NCBI GenBank assembly: GCA_002842515.1
Contig: PHDC01000001.1
Location: 2,108,001 to 2,172,000, forward strand
Source of the DNA: Bacteroidetes bacterium HGW-Bacteroidetes-5
GTDB lineage: Bacteria; Bacteroidota; Bacteroidia; Bacteroidales; UBA932
Direction: 5' to 3'
Length of the DNA: 64,000 nt
A program made the translations under genes and the position numbers. The notes beneath the pieces were generated by a model that worked only from the letters and a program-made list of their open reading frames with translations, was not told where the DNA came from and did no database searches. Positions 8,021 to 17,089 of the stretch are shown piece by piece (within the stretch, counting starts at the first letter, position 1; the number at the start of each line of letters is the position of its first letter).

Positions 8021-10528
8021 CTATCTGACAATGGAAATATACTCTCCTGTAGATGTAGTCCCCTCAATTACAATATTTAAGCGAGTTTTTCTATCTGAGG
8101 TGTAAAAGAGAATTTTAGCAATACCGTTATCATCGGTTCTGACTGCCGGGTCCCAGAAAAGGGTAGTCCTGGTGTCATATTTTATGGCTTCATTATCTTT
8201 GGCCAGAGAGTAATCGGGAGAGTAGAACTTAGAGGGTTTCTGCCACCCCAGGGGGGAGAGGAGCTTTGTGTTGAAATACCAGCTCACATCTCTGTTTTGG
8301 GCGGCATATCTGAGAGTCACCAGAATCACTCCGGAGAGGGTACGGAACATAAACCCGTCGTTGCCTTTTAGGAATGCGACATTCTCTACATCGTCCACAG
8401 TGTACATATCCAGGTCACCTGTACTCTGCACCTGGGCTCTGTTAATAAAAAGTAACGGAACCCCGGGGTCTCCTGTAATGTTAAAACTTCTGGTAGATAT
8501 AACTGTCCTTTGACCATCGTCTCCGGTAGGGCCGTACATTAGACCAGGGAAGTTCCCGACAATATAATCCAGCAGAGACATTCCGGAGTAGAGGTCCAGC
8601 TCGCTCCTCTCCCTTAACTGCCGTCTGTCGAAATACTGGTTAAAGGGAGATGGGTTATATTTAGGTGCGACCTTAGGGCTGGAGGAGACAACTGCAGCAT
8701 TGAGAGTTACAGCCTCAGAGCCGCCGGTGTCGTAAAACATCTTTGTATAGATCATCATTGAACCTGGGTCTAAAACGCTCTCTCTCTTTTTAATGAAGCT
8801 ATATTGACCGACCGGGGGAAACTTCTGCTCCTCAATATCCAGATAGTACCCCTTTTGACCCTCTTTACCGGTACAAGAGAGAATAAAATTTGTGCTGTCC
8901 GGGAAATTAAGATCTGTTACGGTAAATTTTCCCGTTTTGTTTAGTGGTTCGCTCACTGCGAGCCCAATCTCTGGTGCCAGAACAGAGAGTGTAGATCTTT
9001 TTGTGTTACGAAAGGTGCTGGTTGCCCTGCCGGTTATTTGTTGAGTAAACTCCTTTTCGTACCACCTCTTTGCAGAAGAGCTCTGTGCAGATAGTATTGC
9101 AGGCAAGTCATAATATCTCCACCCCTGTACCATCATCAACAGATCCATAGCTCTCGCTCTTTGCAGAGAGTCATCCATAAAGTAGTATCCGGGATTCTCA
9201 ATGGCCCCCCTGATCTCCGAAGAGAGGAGCATATAAGATTTAAAGTTGTCACACAGGTTATCGTATGGAGATAAAAAACTGTCTGTTACAGAAACCGAGA
9301 ACTCTCCCTTTAACGGATTGCCCAAGGAGTCTTTCAGCTGCAGGGTGTACCCGGCACTCTCTCTGGTACCTGTAGTCTCATCTCCAATTTTTGAGACCAG
9401 GCTTACAATGACTTCGCTCTTAGGATAGACAAAAAACAGCCTCTCACTAAGAATTTTACTGTTTCTGTCAACTATCAGAATGTGATTTATACCCGGTGCA
9501 AGGCTCTCCTGCTTTAAGATAAAGGTCTTCTCCTGCCGGTTAATATCTTCACAAAGGAATAGACTATCTCCGTTGTGGATAAGAATTGTCACTCCTGTTG
9601 TTGCAAAGAGATCTGAAATATTGGTATTTATAAAGATCTTACCATCTCTGTTACGCAGGTTAATCACCGCCCCTTCGCTCTCTGGCTGAGGCAGGTTAAA
9701 CCTTACTCTATCTCCTTTTCCGTTGGATGCCAGGATGTAGTAGCTCTCCCCGGAAATTGGAAGGAATCTTAAAACACCCATTCCGTTGTGCTCTGTAACC
9801 AAAGGAGCTATTAATGAGTCCTTTCCATTATAGAGTGCACCCTCTGTATTAAACCCCCTCCCTTTTGTATCTGTGGCCTTAAAGGCTATAACGGCAAAAC
9901 GATCTGCCAAGTATCTGCCGCTCTCCGGAAAAAACTGAACTGAACCGAGAGTATCTGCACTCTGTTCGCCTGCCTCTCCTGTTTGCTTGACCTCTGTAGC
10001 TTTAATGTTTAAGAGCGAGCTGCTTATAGTTGTGCGGGTAACTCCCGGAGTGGTTACCAATCTGCTGCTCCTCTCTGTGGGGTTGATAAGAGAGATCTGC
10101 TTATGAAACATAAACTCAGGATTGGAGTTTATCATCCAGGTTGTATAGCCTCTCAGGGTGTACTCGCCCGATTTTAGATTGTGGGCCAGAGGCAGTTGAC
10201 CGGCAAAACCATCTTCGCTTTTTTTAATCTTTACCCTGCAGATGAGTGTGTCGCTATAGAGCTCTACATAAATAAAGTTGCTGTGAGCCATTTCGCTCAA
10301 AGCAGAGCTATTCTCCAGATAGCCCCGGAACCATATGTACTCTCCTGCTATATAGAGAGATTTATCTGTATGCAGATATAGTTTTTCCGGAGATGAAAAG
10401 CGTGAGTAATTTAAGTACCGGTTTGTTAACGAGTCTTTTAAATCCTGCGAAAAGGCGTTGATGCAACAAAAATTTATCAGGAGCAAAGCAGCAATGGCAG
10501 CTCCCTTTTTTCCGGCTTTCATACTCAT
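8021..10528 (-). CDS. secreted macroglobulin-domain protein with TonB-plug-like domain
   Basis: An 835-residue exported protein (signal peptide in the first 27 residues, ending near NAFSQ). Residues about 40-150 contain an MG2-like stretch, KLYLHTDKSLYIAGEYIWFRGYL, typical of a Bacteroidetes surface family, and several further beta-rich domains follow. Residues about 640-735 (LDYIVGNFPGLM...GVPLLFINRAQVQ...VDDVENVAFLKG...SGVILVTLR) resemble the plug of SusC/TonB receptors, but no beta barrel follows. It ends with a second MG-like domain (DDNGIAKILFYTSDRKTRLNIVIEGTT). The function of this family is not settled; assembly or maturation of surface proteins is a guess. An alternative start lies two codons in (10522). 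Confidence 0.75.
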   Translation of the reverse strand: MSMKAGKKGAAIAALLLINFCCINAFSQDLKDSLTNRYLNYSRFSSPEKLYLHTDKSLYIAGEYIWFRGYLENSSALSEMAHSNFIYVELYSDTLICRVKIKKSEDGFAGQLPLAHNLKSGEYTLRGYTTWMINSNPEFMFHKQISLINPTERSSRLVTTPGVTRTTISSSLLNIKATEVKQTGEAGEQSADTLGSVQFFPESGRYLADRFAVIAFKATDTKGRGFNTEGALYNGKDSLIAPLVTEHNGMGVLRFLPISGESYYILASNGKGDRVRFNLPQPESEGAVINLRNRDGKIFINTNISDLFATTGVTILIHNGDSLFLCEDINRQEKTFILKQESLAPGINHILIVDRNSKILSERLFFVYPKSEVIVSLVSKIGDETTGTRESAGYTLQLKDSLGNPLKGEFSVSVTDSFLSPYDNLCDNFKSYMLLSSEIRGAIENPGYYFMDDSLQRARAMDLLMMVQGWRYYDLPAILSAQSSSAKRWYEKEFTQQITGRATSTFRNTKRSTLSVLAPEIGLAVSEPLNKTGKFTVTDLNFPDSTNFILSCTGKEGQKGYYLDIEEQKFPPVGQYSFIKKRESVLDPGSMMIYTKMFYDTGGSEAVTLNAAVVSSSPKVAPKYNPSPFNQYFDRRQLRERSELDLYSGMSLLDYIVGNFPGLMYGPTGDDGQRTVISTRSFNITGDPGVPLLFINRAQVQSTGDLDMYTVDDVENVAFLKGNDGFMFRTLSGVILVTLRYAAQNRDVSWYFNTKLLSPLGWQKPSKFYSPDYSLAKDNEAIKYDTRTTLFWDPAVRTDDNGIAKILFYTSDRKTRLNIVIEGTTSTGEYISIVR

Positions 10529-10577
10529 ATAGTTAAGGTGTTTGGATAATTATTTGACTATCTGCAAAACGGATGAA

Positions 10578-10606
10578 AAAAGGGTGCCAAACTTGACACC
10601 CTTTGT
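10578..10606 (-). terminator. rho-independent terminator of the peptide transporter gene
   Basis: Hairpin arms AAAGGGTG and CACCCTTT with a 10-bp loop; read on the minus strand it is followed by a T run. It lies about 35 bp after the transporter stop. Confidence 0.75.
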
Positions 10607-10639
10607 AGATTTTTTATGGAATGTGAAATACAATCTCCT

Positions 10640-12172
10640 TTATTTGGCAACCCTCTCGAGCCACTTGAGCATTGCAAGCATTGTTCCCATTGAGATGAGA
10701 CAAGCCACAACAAATACTCCCCAAGTCATCCATACAGGAATACTTTCATAGAATATTGCTCCGATGAAAAGTAGCTGATTACCAACTGCTGTGGCACCCA
10801 GCCATCCACCCTGCATCACACCCTGATACTGAGGAGGAGCTACTTTCGAAACAAATGAGATTCCCAGAGGGCTAATGAAGAGCTCTGCAACTGTAAGTAT
10901 AAAGTATGTTCCAATCAGAAGGAATGGGGTAACTTTTTGAGCATCTGCCAGACCACCCATAGCCAGAACATCTTTCTGAAGTGGAAGACCATATGAACCG
11001 ATAGCCATAACAACGAACCCGAAAGCGGCAATAAGCATACCTATTGCTATCTTCTTAGGGGTAGACGGCTCTATACCTCTTGCCCTTAACCATCCGAACA
11101 GACCCATTATTACAGGGGTAAGAAGAACAACAAACAGAGGATTAATAGACTGGAATATCTCTGCACCAACTATTTTTACAAATCCCAGATTGATCTCAAT
11201 TCCGCTCAGGTCTGTAAACTCTTTTGCAAACATTGTAAGAGTAAGTCCGTTTTGGTGGAAAGAGAACCAGAAGAAGATTACAACTCCGAATACTGCGAAA
11301 AGTGCATAGATACGTTGACGAACCTCCTGTACAGACATCTTTATCTCATTAGGATCTAAAACTTTAATACCACCTTTAGCCTCAAGACCAGGGAAGGTTT
11401 TCTTGTTTGAAACGTAGATTGCAAGAGAGATTAACATTGCAATAATTGCAACGCCAAATGCGTAGTGATAACCTGTTGTAAATACACTCAGATACTGATT
11501 TGCAAAAGCTGTAAGGTCAGCCACAGGAGCTCCTGCAGATGTGTTTGCAAGTTCGGCAAAACGGGTTGCAGCCTCAGGAGAGAGGGTGTTTCCCAGTTGT
11601 GCGTGACAAAGAGCAGGAAGGTCTGCACTGTATTGGAAACCATTATGGTTAACCCACCAGTTACGGATACCTACTGCAAAGAATGGAGCGAAAATAGCAC
11701 CTACGTTAATAAACATATAGAACAGAGAGAAACCTGAGTCTCTCATTTTGCTATACTGATTGTTATCGTACATTTTTCCGACAAGAGCCTGAAGGTTTCC
11801 TTTAAACAGACCGTTACCAAAAGCGATTACAAAAAGTCCGATACAAACCAGAATAAGGAAAAGTGTTTTGTTAGGAACCGGAGTAGGGGTAGGTATTGAC
11901 AAAAGAAGGTATCCTACTGCCATAATGATAAGGCCGGTAAGAATAGTACCTTTGTAATTCCTGGTTTTGTCTGCAATTAAACCGCCTACAAGCGCAAGGA
12001 TGTAGATGGATGCGTAGAAGATGGAGTAGATTATACCTGCACTGGTTCCGTCAAGACCAAATTTTGCCTGAAGAAAGAGTACAAGAATCGCCATCATCGT
12101 GTAAAACCCGAAGCGCTCTCCCATATTTGCCAGGGCGGCTGCAAGTAGTCCTTTTGGATGATTTTTAAACAT
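10640..12172 (-). CDS. POT-family proton-coupled peptide transporter
   Basis: Inner-membrane symporter of the PTR2/POT branch of the major facilitator superfamily, taking up di- and tripeptides. The 510-residue protein has about 12-14 hydrophobic segments. It starts MFKNHPKGLLAAALANMGERFGFYTMMAILVLFLQ, the family's first helix, and has the second signature FSLFYMFINVGAIFAPF around residues 150-166. The usual ExxERFxYY reads NMGERFGFY, so the first glutamate is Asn16; Bacteroidetes members often show this. The gene has its own promoter and terminator and is divergent from the acyltransferase gene. Confidence 0.92.
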   Translation of the reverse strand: MFKNHPKGLLAAALANMGERFGFYTMMAILVLFLQAKFGLDGTSAGIIYSIFYASIYILALVGGLIADKTRNYKGTILTGLIIMAVGYLLLSIPTPTPVPNKTLFLILVCIGLFVIAFGNGLFKGNLQALVGKMYDNNQYSKMRDSGFSLFYMFINVGAIFAPFFAVGIRNWWVNHNGFQYSADLPALCHAQLGNTLSPEAATRFAELANTSAGAPVADLTAFANQYLSVFTTGYHYAFGVAIIAMLISLAIYVSNKKTFPGLEAKGGIKVLDPNEIKMSVQEVRQRIYALFAVFGVVIFFWFSFHQNGLTLTMFAKEFTDLSGIEINLGFVKIVGAEIFQSINPLFVVLLTPVIMGLFGWLRARGIEPSTPKKIAIGMLIAAFGFVVMAIGSYGLPLQKDVLAMGGLADAQKVTPFLLIGTYFILTVAELFISPLGISFVSKVAPPQYQGVMQGGWLGATAVGNQLLFIGAIFYESIPVWMTWGVFVVACLISMGTMLAMLKWLERVAK

Positions 12173-12213
12173 AGTAAATTATTGTATTAGTTAAAAATTA
12201 GCTCACAACTTCG

Positions 12214-12221
12214 CAAAAATA
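12214..12221 (-). promoter_or_regulatory. -7 promoter box for the peptide transporter
   Basis: Minus-strand TATTTTTG fits TAnnTTTG, 41 bp before the start at 12172. It is back to back with the plus-strand box at 12234. Confidence 0.5.
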
Positions 12222-12233
12222 GTAAAAATTGGA

Positions 12234-12241
12234 TAACTTTG
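12234..12241 (+). promoter_or_regulatory. -7 promoter box for the acyltransferase gene
   Basis: TAACTTTG matches TAnnTTTG, 20 bp before the ATG at 12262. Confidence 0.5.
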
Positions 12242-12261
12242 TTGAAAAGCTTAAGTAACCG

Positions 12262-13170
12262 ATGTCAAAAATTATCTTTTTATTACTCGCAGGCCCCTTT
12301 TATCTTATTTCACTACTACCGCTGCGGTTACACTATTTCATATCGGACAGTTTACTTTTTATAATCGGCAAAGTTTTTGGTTACAGAAAATCGGTTGTAA
12401 CGGTTAATATATCACGCTCTTTTCCAGAATTTAAGTACGATATGGTGGAGAGCACCGTAAAAGGCTTCTATAGTCACCTTGCAGAGATAATTGCAGAGAG
12501 TATGTGGATGATCTCTGCCTCAAAAAAAAAGTTGTCTAAATTGGTGAAAATTGAAAATTCCGAGGTGTTGAGAGCTTTTTTTTCGGCAAAAAGATCGGTA
12601 ATTGTCGTAGGCGGCCATATAGGAAACTGGGAGCTTCTTACAAAGATGGACAAATTTGACGCGGGTTTACCTTTAGGTTATAACGGAGATCAGCTAAAAT
12701 TCATATATAAAAAGCAGCACTCGAAATTTGCGGACAGGTTTGTGAGATGGATACGCGAGAGCAACTCCGGGATAGAGCTTATTGAATCCAACAGTGCTGC
12801 AAGGCATATACTAAAAAACAGAGATAAAACGGCCTGCTATTTCCTTTTTGCAGATCAAGCCCCTCTGCCTGGCTCAAAATTTGTGACAAAAATTTTTAAC
12901 CAGCAGACCCTGATGATTAACGGACCGGAAGTTATCTCAAAAAGTGCAGGCTTACCGGTTGTTTTTCTCAATATGGAGAGGGTAAAGAGGGGAGACTACA
13001 CGGTAAAATTAACCCTTGTAACTAATGACGCATCCAAAGAGGATGAGGGGTTTGTCACCGAAAGGTTTGCTTCTCTACTGGAGAGTTCTGTAAACGCCAA
13101 CCCCCACAATTGGCTCTGGTCTCATAAGAGGTGGAAAAGAACTGCTCAGGAGAACATTTTGAAGAGTTAG
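12262..13170 (+). CDS. LpxL/HtrB-family lipid A acyltransferase
   Basis: Membrane-associated acyltransferase that adds a secondary acyl chain to lipid A precursors in Gram-negative bacteria. The 302-residue protein has an N-terminal hydrophobic anchor (LLLAGPFYLISLLPLRLHYFI) and the catalytic motif HIGNWE (His119 to Glu124, the HxxxxE/D type). The later FADQAPLPGS and the C-terminal NPHNWLWSHKRWKR (the usual p.qWlW.hrRWk motif) are family marks. It stands as a single gene before the DUF4831 gene. The exact acyl donor and position cannot be told. Confidence 0.9.
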   Translation: MSKIIFLLLAGPFYLISLLPLRLHYFISDSLLFIIGKVFGYRKSVVTVNISRSFPEFKYDMVESTVKGFYSHLAEIIAESMWMISASKKKLSKLVKIENSEVLRAFFSAKRSVIVVGGHIGNWELLTKMDKFDAGLPLGYNGDQLKFIYKKQHSKFADRFVRWIRESNSGIELIESNSAARHILKNRDKTACYFLFADQAPLPGSKFVTKIFNQQTLMINGPEVISKSAGLPVVFLNMERVKRGDYTVKLTLVTNDASKEDEGFVTERFASLLESSVNANPHNWLWSHKRWKRTAQENILKS

Positions 13171-13191
13171 AGTGTTTAGATAATAATATAT

Positions 13192-13236
13192 ATGCCAAGA
13201 GGAATTAAATGTATGCCGAGAGGAATTAAAAAGAAA
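13192..13236 (+). repeat. two-unit 21-bp tandem repeat at the DUF4831 gene start
   Basis: ATGCCAAGAGGAATTAAA is followed 21 bp later by ATGCCGAGAGGAATTAAA. Each copy offers an ATG and an AGAGGAATT Shine-Dalgarno-like stretch, so it either adds MPRGIKCMPRGIKKK to the protein or is a duplicated ribosome-binding region before the ATG at 13237/13240. Confidence 0.7.
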
Positions 13237-14313
13237 ATGATGAAGAATATTTTAAAAGCACTCCTGCTAATTGTTATGATTGCCGGGGCAACTGAATCAA
13301 GGTCGCAATTTATCAATCCGGGCGATAAAATACCCGCCGGTGCAATAGTCTATTCCCTCCCTGTAACCTCTCTCCATTTTATTGTTGAGGTTACATACGA
13401 ATCTTTTACTTCAGGGCCTTACGCAAGATTTTCCCAAAAGTATCTGGGGGTTCAGGCAAGAGAGGAGAGCGGAGATTCATATCAGATTAGCAATGTGGAG
13501 GTTATACCCTATATTGAGGCAGACCCATCTGCAAATATTGCCCTTAACCTTGGAAATAGTAAAAACGCTTCGGCAAACTTTCTGGAGATGATAAATCAAG
13601 GTCTTATAATGTGGTCAGATTCATATGCAGGTAAACAGGAGAAGATGAGATTCCCGGATATGCGAAGCAACGCTCTTTTTGTGAAGGCTATCTCTACATC
13701 TAACCTGACAAGTGAGAAGAGTACCTTATACAGAACCGCCTCCACTCCAACCGGATCTGAGAGATCTGCAGTTCAGCAGAGCCAGGTTGTGGAGAAGAGC
13801 ATTGAGAAGAGGGCAGAGGAGAGTGCCAATATGATATTCAAATTAAGAACCAAACGACTCGAAATTATTACCGGAGAGACCGATGCAACATTCAGCGGAG
13901 ATGCTCTCAGAGCTGCTATTGACGAGATAAACAGGCTGGAAGATGAGTATCTGAGTCTTTTCTTTGGAAAGATCAGGAGCGGTTCTCAAAAGATGTCATT
14001 TGATGTTATGCCAAAGGCAGATAACGAAAAGCAGATTTACATTGCCTTTCGCCTTTCGGACAGTCAGGGATTGCTCCCCTCAAATAACCTTGCAGGTCGT
14101 CCTGTAGTGCTGGAGCTTCTTAAAGAGACAGAACAACCGGGGGTAACAATGGATGTAACCTCAGGCAGAGGTCGTGTGGTGTATCGCAAACCTGCAATGA
14201 TGAACCTTCGGCTGATGGATGGACAAAATGTAATTATGCAATCCAGAGTACCTGTTTACCAACTTGGAACCCTGCTATCGTTCCCGTTAGATATAGCAAC
14301 CGGGAAATTATAA
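13237..14313 (+). CDS. DUF4831-family secreted protein
   Basis: Conserved Bacteroidetes protein of unknown role. The start at 13237 (MMKNILKALLLIVMIAGATESRSQ) places a normal signal peptide at the N terminus; the two upstream in-frame ATGs of the 21-bp repeat (13192, 13213) would put 15 odd basic residues in front of it. The mature part is about 335 residues, mostly beta-rich, with VYSLPVTSLHFIVEVTYESFTSGPYARFSQKYLGVQ near the N terminus, EKRAEESANMIFKLRTKRLEIITGETDATFSGDAL in the middle and a predicted helix after it. These match the DUF4831 pattern. It lies 66 bp after the acyltransferase and 32 bp before pepD. Confidence 0.8.
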   Translation: MMKNILKALLLIVMIAGATESRSQFINPGDKIPAGAIVYSLPVTSLHFIVEVTYESFTSGPYARFSQKYLGVQAREESGDSYQISNVEVIPYIEADPSANIALNLGNSKNASANFLEMINQGLIMWSDSYAGKQEKMRFPDMRSNALFVKAISTSNLTSEKSTLYRTASTPTGSERSAVQQSQVVEKSIEKRAEESANMIFKLRTKRLEIITGETDATFSGDALRAAIDEINRLEDEYLSLFFGKIRSGSQKMSFDVMPKADNEKQIYIAFRLSDSQGLLPSNNLAGRPVVLELLKETEQPGVTMDVTSGRGRVVYRKPAMMNLRLMDGQNVIMQSRVPVYQLGTLLSFPLDIATGKL

Positions 14314-14345
14314 TGATTATTAATTAACAATTAAAACATAGAGTT

Positions 14346-15803
14346 ATGAATATTAAAGATCTTAAGCCAGAAAGAGTGTGGAACCACTTTTACTCCCTTA
14401 CACAGATTCCGCGCCCATCCAAAAAAGAGGAGAAGGCTGTTCTTTTTCTGGAAAAATTCGGCAAAGAGCTTGGTTTGGAGACAATCAAGGATGAGCTGGG
14501 CAACATTATCATCAGGAAACCTGCATCCAAAGGGATGGAGAACAGAAAAGGGATAATCTTCCAGGCACACATAGATATGGTCCCTCAAAAGAATAGTGAT
14601 AAGGTTCACGATTTTGAAAAAGATCCTATTATTCCGAGAATTGTAGACGGATGGATGTACGCAACAGGAACTACTCTTGGAGCAGATAACGGACTTGGAA
14701 TTGCTGTGGCAATGGCTGTTCTTGAAGATAAAAATATGGTACACGGGCCTGTTGAGGCTCTCTTTACTATTGACGAAGAGGCCGGAATGAATGGTGCCAG
14801 AGGTCTTAAGGGCGGTCTTCTTAAAGGAGATATTCTCATAAATCTGGATTCAGAGGATGAGGGCGAGCTTTATGTTGGTTGCGCAGGTGGCTTGGACGCT
14901 ACAGCGATTTTCAACTATAAAGAGGAGAAGACACCTACCGGAATGGAGGGTTACAAGTTGAATATAACAGGTCTTAAAGGTGGTCACTCGGGAATGGATA
15001 TCATTCTTGGCAGAGGCAATGCAAATAAGGCCCTTGTTAGAATACTGCTTCCTATTATGAAAGATCTTGGAGTGAGATTATCTTCAATAGAGGGTGGAAG
15101 TCTTCGTAACGCAATCCCGAGAGAGGGTTTTGCAACACTGGCAATTCCATCTGCAAAGGTTAAGGATGCACAGGCAATTGTAGAGAGACATTTTGCCGAA
15201 ATGGTTAATGAGCTTGCTGCTCACGAACCTAACCTGAACATTGTTCTTGAGAAGTGTGACACTCCGTCTGTACTAATAGATCAAACCACAGCCCTAAATC
15301 TTGTTAAGTCTGTTTATGCTTGTCCTAACGGAGTTGAGAGAATGAGCGATGCAATGCCGGGGCTCGTTGAGACATCAAACAATCTTGCAATTGTAAAATC
15401 TGCAAACGGTAAAATAGAGATCAACTGTCTTTTGAGAAGCTCGGTTGATTCTGCCAAGGATGTGCTGGGAGCAGCAATTACATCTGTTTTTGAACTGGCA
15501 GGTGCAGAGGTGAAACTAGCCGGAGGGTATCCCGGTTGGAAACCGGATGTTAACTCAGACATACTCAAGACTATGAAGGTTGTTTACAAAAACCTTTACG
15601 GAAATGAGCCGGAAGTTAAGGCAATACACGCAGGTCTTGAGTGCGGAATCCTGGGCGGGAACTATCCTAATTGGGATATGATCTCTTGTGGTCCAACAAT
15701 CCGCTCTCCTCACTCACCGGATGAGAGAGTAGAGATTGCAACTGTAGAGAAGTGGTGGAACTATGTTGTAGAGGTTCTCAAAAATGCTCCGGTTAAAAAA
15801 TAG
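14346..15803 (+). CDS. pepD: aminoacyl-histidine dipeptidase (M20 peptidase)
   Basis: Cytoplasmic zinc dipeptidase cleaving Xaa-His and other dipeptides. The 485-residue protein has the M20 metal and catalytic marks: HIDMVPQK (first His ligand), GTTLGADNGLGIAVAMAVLED (bridging Asp), FTIDEEAGMNGARGL (catalytic Glu-Glu), LINLDSEDEGELYVGCAGG, and HAGLECGIL then GPTIRSPHSPDERVEI near the C terminus (last His). The dimerisation/lid domain sits at residues about 205-390. Length and motif order fit PepD closely. Confidence 0.95.
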   Translation: MNIKDLKPERVWNHFYSLTQIPRPSKKEEKAVLFLEKFGKELGLETIKDELGNIIIRKPASKGMENRKGIIFQAHIDMVPQKNSDKVHDFEKDPIIPRIVDGWMYATGTTLGADNGLGIAVAMAVLEDKNMVHGPVEALFTIDEEAGMNGARGLKGGLLKGDILINLDSEDEGELYVGCAGGLDATAIFNYKEEKTPTGMEGYKLNITGLKGGHSGMDIILGRGNANKALVRILLPIMKDLGVRLSSIEGGSLRNAIPREGFATLAIPSAKVKDAQAIVERHFAEMVNELAAHEPNLNIVLEKCDTPSVLIDQTTALNLVKSVYACPNGVERMSDAMPGLVETSNNLAIVKSANGKIEINCLLRSSVDSAKDVLGAAITSVFELAGAEVKLAGGYPGWKPDVNSDILKTMKVVYKNLYGNEPEVKAIHAGLECGILGGNYPNWDMISCGPTIRSPHSPDERVEIATVEKWWNYVVEVLKNAPVKK

Positions 15804-15824
15804 CCACTTTTAAGAATTATTTGG

Positions 15825-15862
15825 AGGGCTGAAAATATTAAGTTATATTTGCAGCCCTTTTT
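15825..15862 (+). terminator. hairpin terminator between pepD and rpsF that encloses a promoter
   Basis: Arms AGGGCTG (15825-15831) and CAGCCCT (15852-15858) followed by a T run make a hairpin with a 20-base loop. The loop contains the rpsF -7 box, so the site seems to end pepD transcription and start the next operon. The long loop makes termination less certain. Confidence 0.5.
15844..15851 (+). promoter_or_regulatory. -7 promoter box of the S6-S18-L9 operon
   Basis: TATATTTG matches TAnnTTTG exactly; a TTG at 15821-15823 lies 20 bp upstream as a possible -33 element. The start of rpsF is 36 bp downstream. Confidence 0.6.
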
Positions 15863-15887
15863 TAATTATTTATTTTAATATAAAAGT

Positions 15888-16241
15888 ATGTTAAAACAGT
15901 ACGAAACCGTTTTCATTGCAACTCCCGTTTTATCTGACATCCAGATAAAGGAAGCGGTAAAAAAATTCCGTGACTTCATCACCGACAATGGTGGTGAGAT
16001 AGTTCACGAAGAGGATTGGGGCCTAAAGAAACTGGCTTATCCAATTCAGAAAAAAACAACAGGTTTTTACCACCTGATTGAATTCAAAGCAGATCCTGCC
16101 AATGTCTCAAAACTTGAGATTCAGTATCGCCGCGATGAGCGCATTATTCGCTTTTTGACATTTGCCCTGGACAAACACTCAGTGGCATATGCAGAGAGAA
16201 GACGCAACAACAAATCAGAGAATAAAGCTAAGGAGGTTTAA
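15888..16241 (+). CDS. rpsF: 30S ribosomal protein S6
   Basis: Primary part of the small-subunit platform; pairs with S18. The 117-residue protein has the S6 pattern [67 protein letters not shown] and ends with a charged tail. It is first in the standard rpsF-rpsR-rplI operon, with 2 bp before rpsR. Confidence 0.97.
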   Translation: MLKQYETVFIATPVLSDIQIKEAVKKFRDFITDNGGEIVHEEDWGLKKLAYPIQKKTTGFYHLIEFKADPANVSKLEIQYRRDERIIRFLTFALDKHSVAYAERRRNNKSENKAKEV

Positions 16242-16243
16242 TT

Positions 16244-16516
16244 ATGGCAAATCAGGCAAACAACGAAATCCGCTATCTGAATCCTCCTACAGTTGAGGTG
16301 AAAAAGAAGAAATACTGCCGTTTTAAAAAATCCGGTATTAAGTATGTAGATTACAAAGACGCTGAGTTTTTAAAGAAATTCCTGAATGAGCAGGGTAAGA
16401 TTCTTCCCCGCCGTTTAACAGGTACCTCTTTGAAGTTCCAGAAAAAAGTTTCACAGGCCGTTAAACGCGCAAGACACCTTGCTTTACTGCCATATGTAAC
16501 AGATTTATTGAAATAA
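16244..16516 (+). CDS. rpsR: 30S ribosomal protein S18
   Basis: Binds S6 and 16S rRNA. The 90-residue protein has the core [64 protein letters not shown]. It keeps the single cysteine at the usual zinc-site position, so it is a C-minus type. Second gene of the operon. Confidence 0.97.
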   Translation: MANQANNEIRYLNPPTVEVKKKKYCRFKKSGIKYVDYKDAEFLKKFLNEQGKILPRRLTGTSLKFQKKVSQAVKRARHLALLPYVTDLLK

Positions 16517-16532
16517 GCAAAGGAGAGATACA

Positions 16533-16985
16533 ATGGAAATTATACTAAAACAGGATGTGCCTAATTTGGGCCATAAAGATGATCTGGTTAACGTGAAAAA
16601 CGGTTACGCCACAAATTATCTCATACCTCAAGGCTTTGCTACAATGGCTACACCTTCTGCAAAGAAGATGCACGCAGAAAACCTCAGACAAAGAGCTCAT
16701 AAAGAGACTAAGATAAGAGAAGTGGCTTCGGCTTTGGCAGCTAAACTGGAGGGATTCCAGGTTACTATTGCAACCAAAGTTAGCTCAACGGGTAAAATTT
16801 TCGGCTCTGTAAATAATATTCAGGTTGCGGAGGCACTAGCCGCAAAAGGATTTGAAATTGACAGAAGAAACATTACCATTCAGGGTGAAGAATCACTGAA
16901 AGAGGTTGGAATTTACGATGTTGTCGTTAAGTTTCACCGTGATATCAAGGCCAATATCAAGATTGAGATTGTAGGGGAGGAGTAA
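16533..16985 (+). CDS. rplI: 50S ribosomal protein L9
   Basis: Two-domain L9 of 150 residues: N-terminal rRNA-binding part (MEIILKQDVPNLGHKDDLVNVKNGYATNYLIPQGFA) with the signature GYxxNYLxPxG, a connecting helix, and the C-terminal domain (GKIFGSVNNIQVAEAL...DVVVKFHRDIKANIKIEIVGEE). Last gene of the operon, followed at once by a strong terminator. AGGAGAG at 16521-16527 is its ribosome-binding site. Confidence 0.97.
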   Translation: MEIILKQDVPNLGHKDDLVNVKNGYATNYLIPQGFATMATPSAKKMHAENLRQRAHKETKIREVASALAAKLEGFQVTIATKVSSTGKIFGSVNNIQVAEALAAKGFEIDRRNITIQGEESLKEVGIYDVVVKFHRDIKANIKIEIVGEE

Positions 16986-17007
16986 CCGGACCTTAACAAA
17001 AATATTA

Positions 17008-17034
17008 AAAGGCCTCAAAATGAGGCCTTTTTTT
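17008..17034 (+). terminator. rho-independent terminator of the ribosomal operon
   Basis: AAAGGCCTCA, a 3-base loop, TGAGGCCTTT and a T run: a perfect 10-bp stem 25 bp after rplI. Confidence 0.9.
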
Positions 17035-17055
17035 GAATAATTAATTATTTTTTTG

Positions 17056-17063
17056 TACATTTG
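17056..17063 (+). promoter_or_regulatory. -7 promoter box of the OmpA-like gene
   Basis: TACATTTG fits TAnnTTTG, with TTTG at 17032-17035 about 20 bp upstream as the -33 element. The start codon is 26 bp downstream. Confidence 0.6.
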
Positions 17064-17089
17064 AACATTACTACCAAAACTAACTTGTT

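Noticed and set aside
11465-11737. Plus-strand 90-codon frame inside the peptide transporter gene
   Set aside because: Shadow of a well-supported gene on the other strand.
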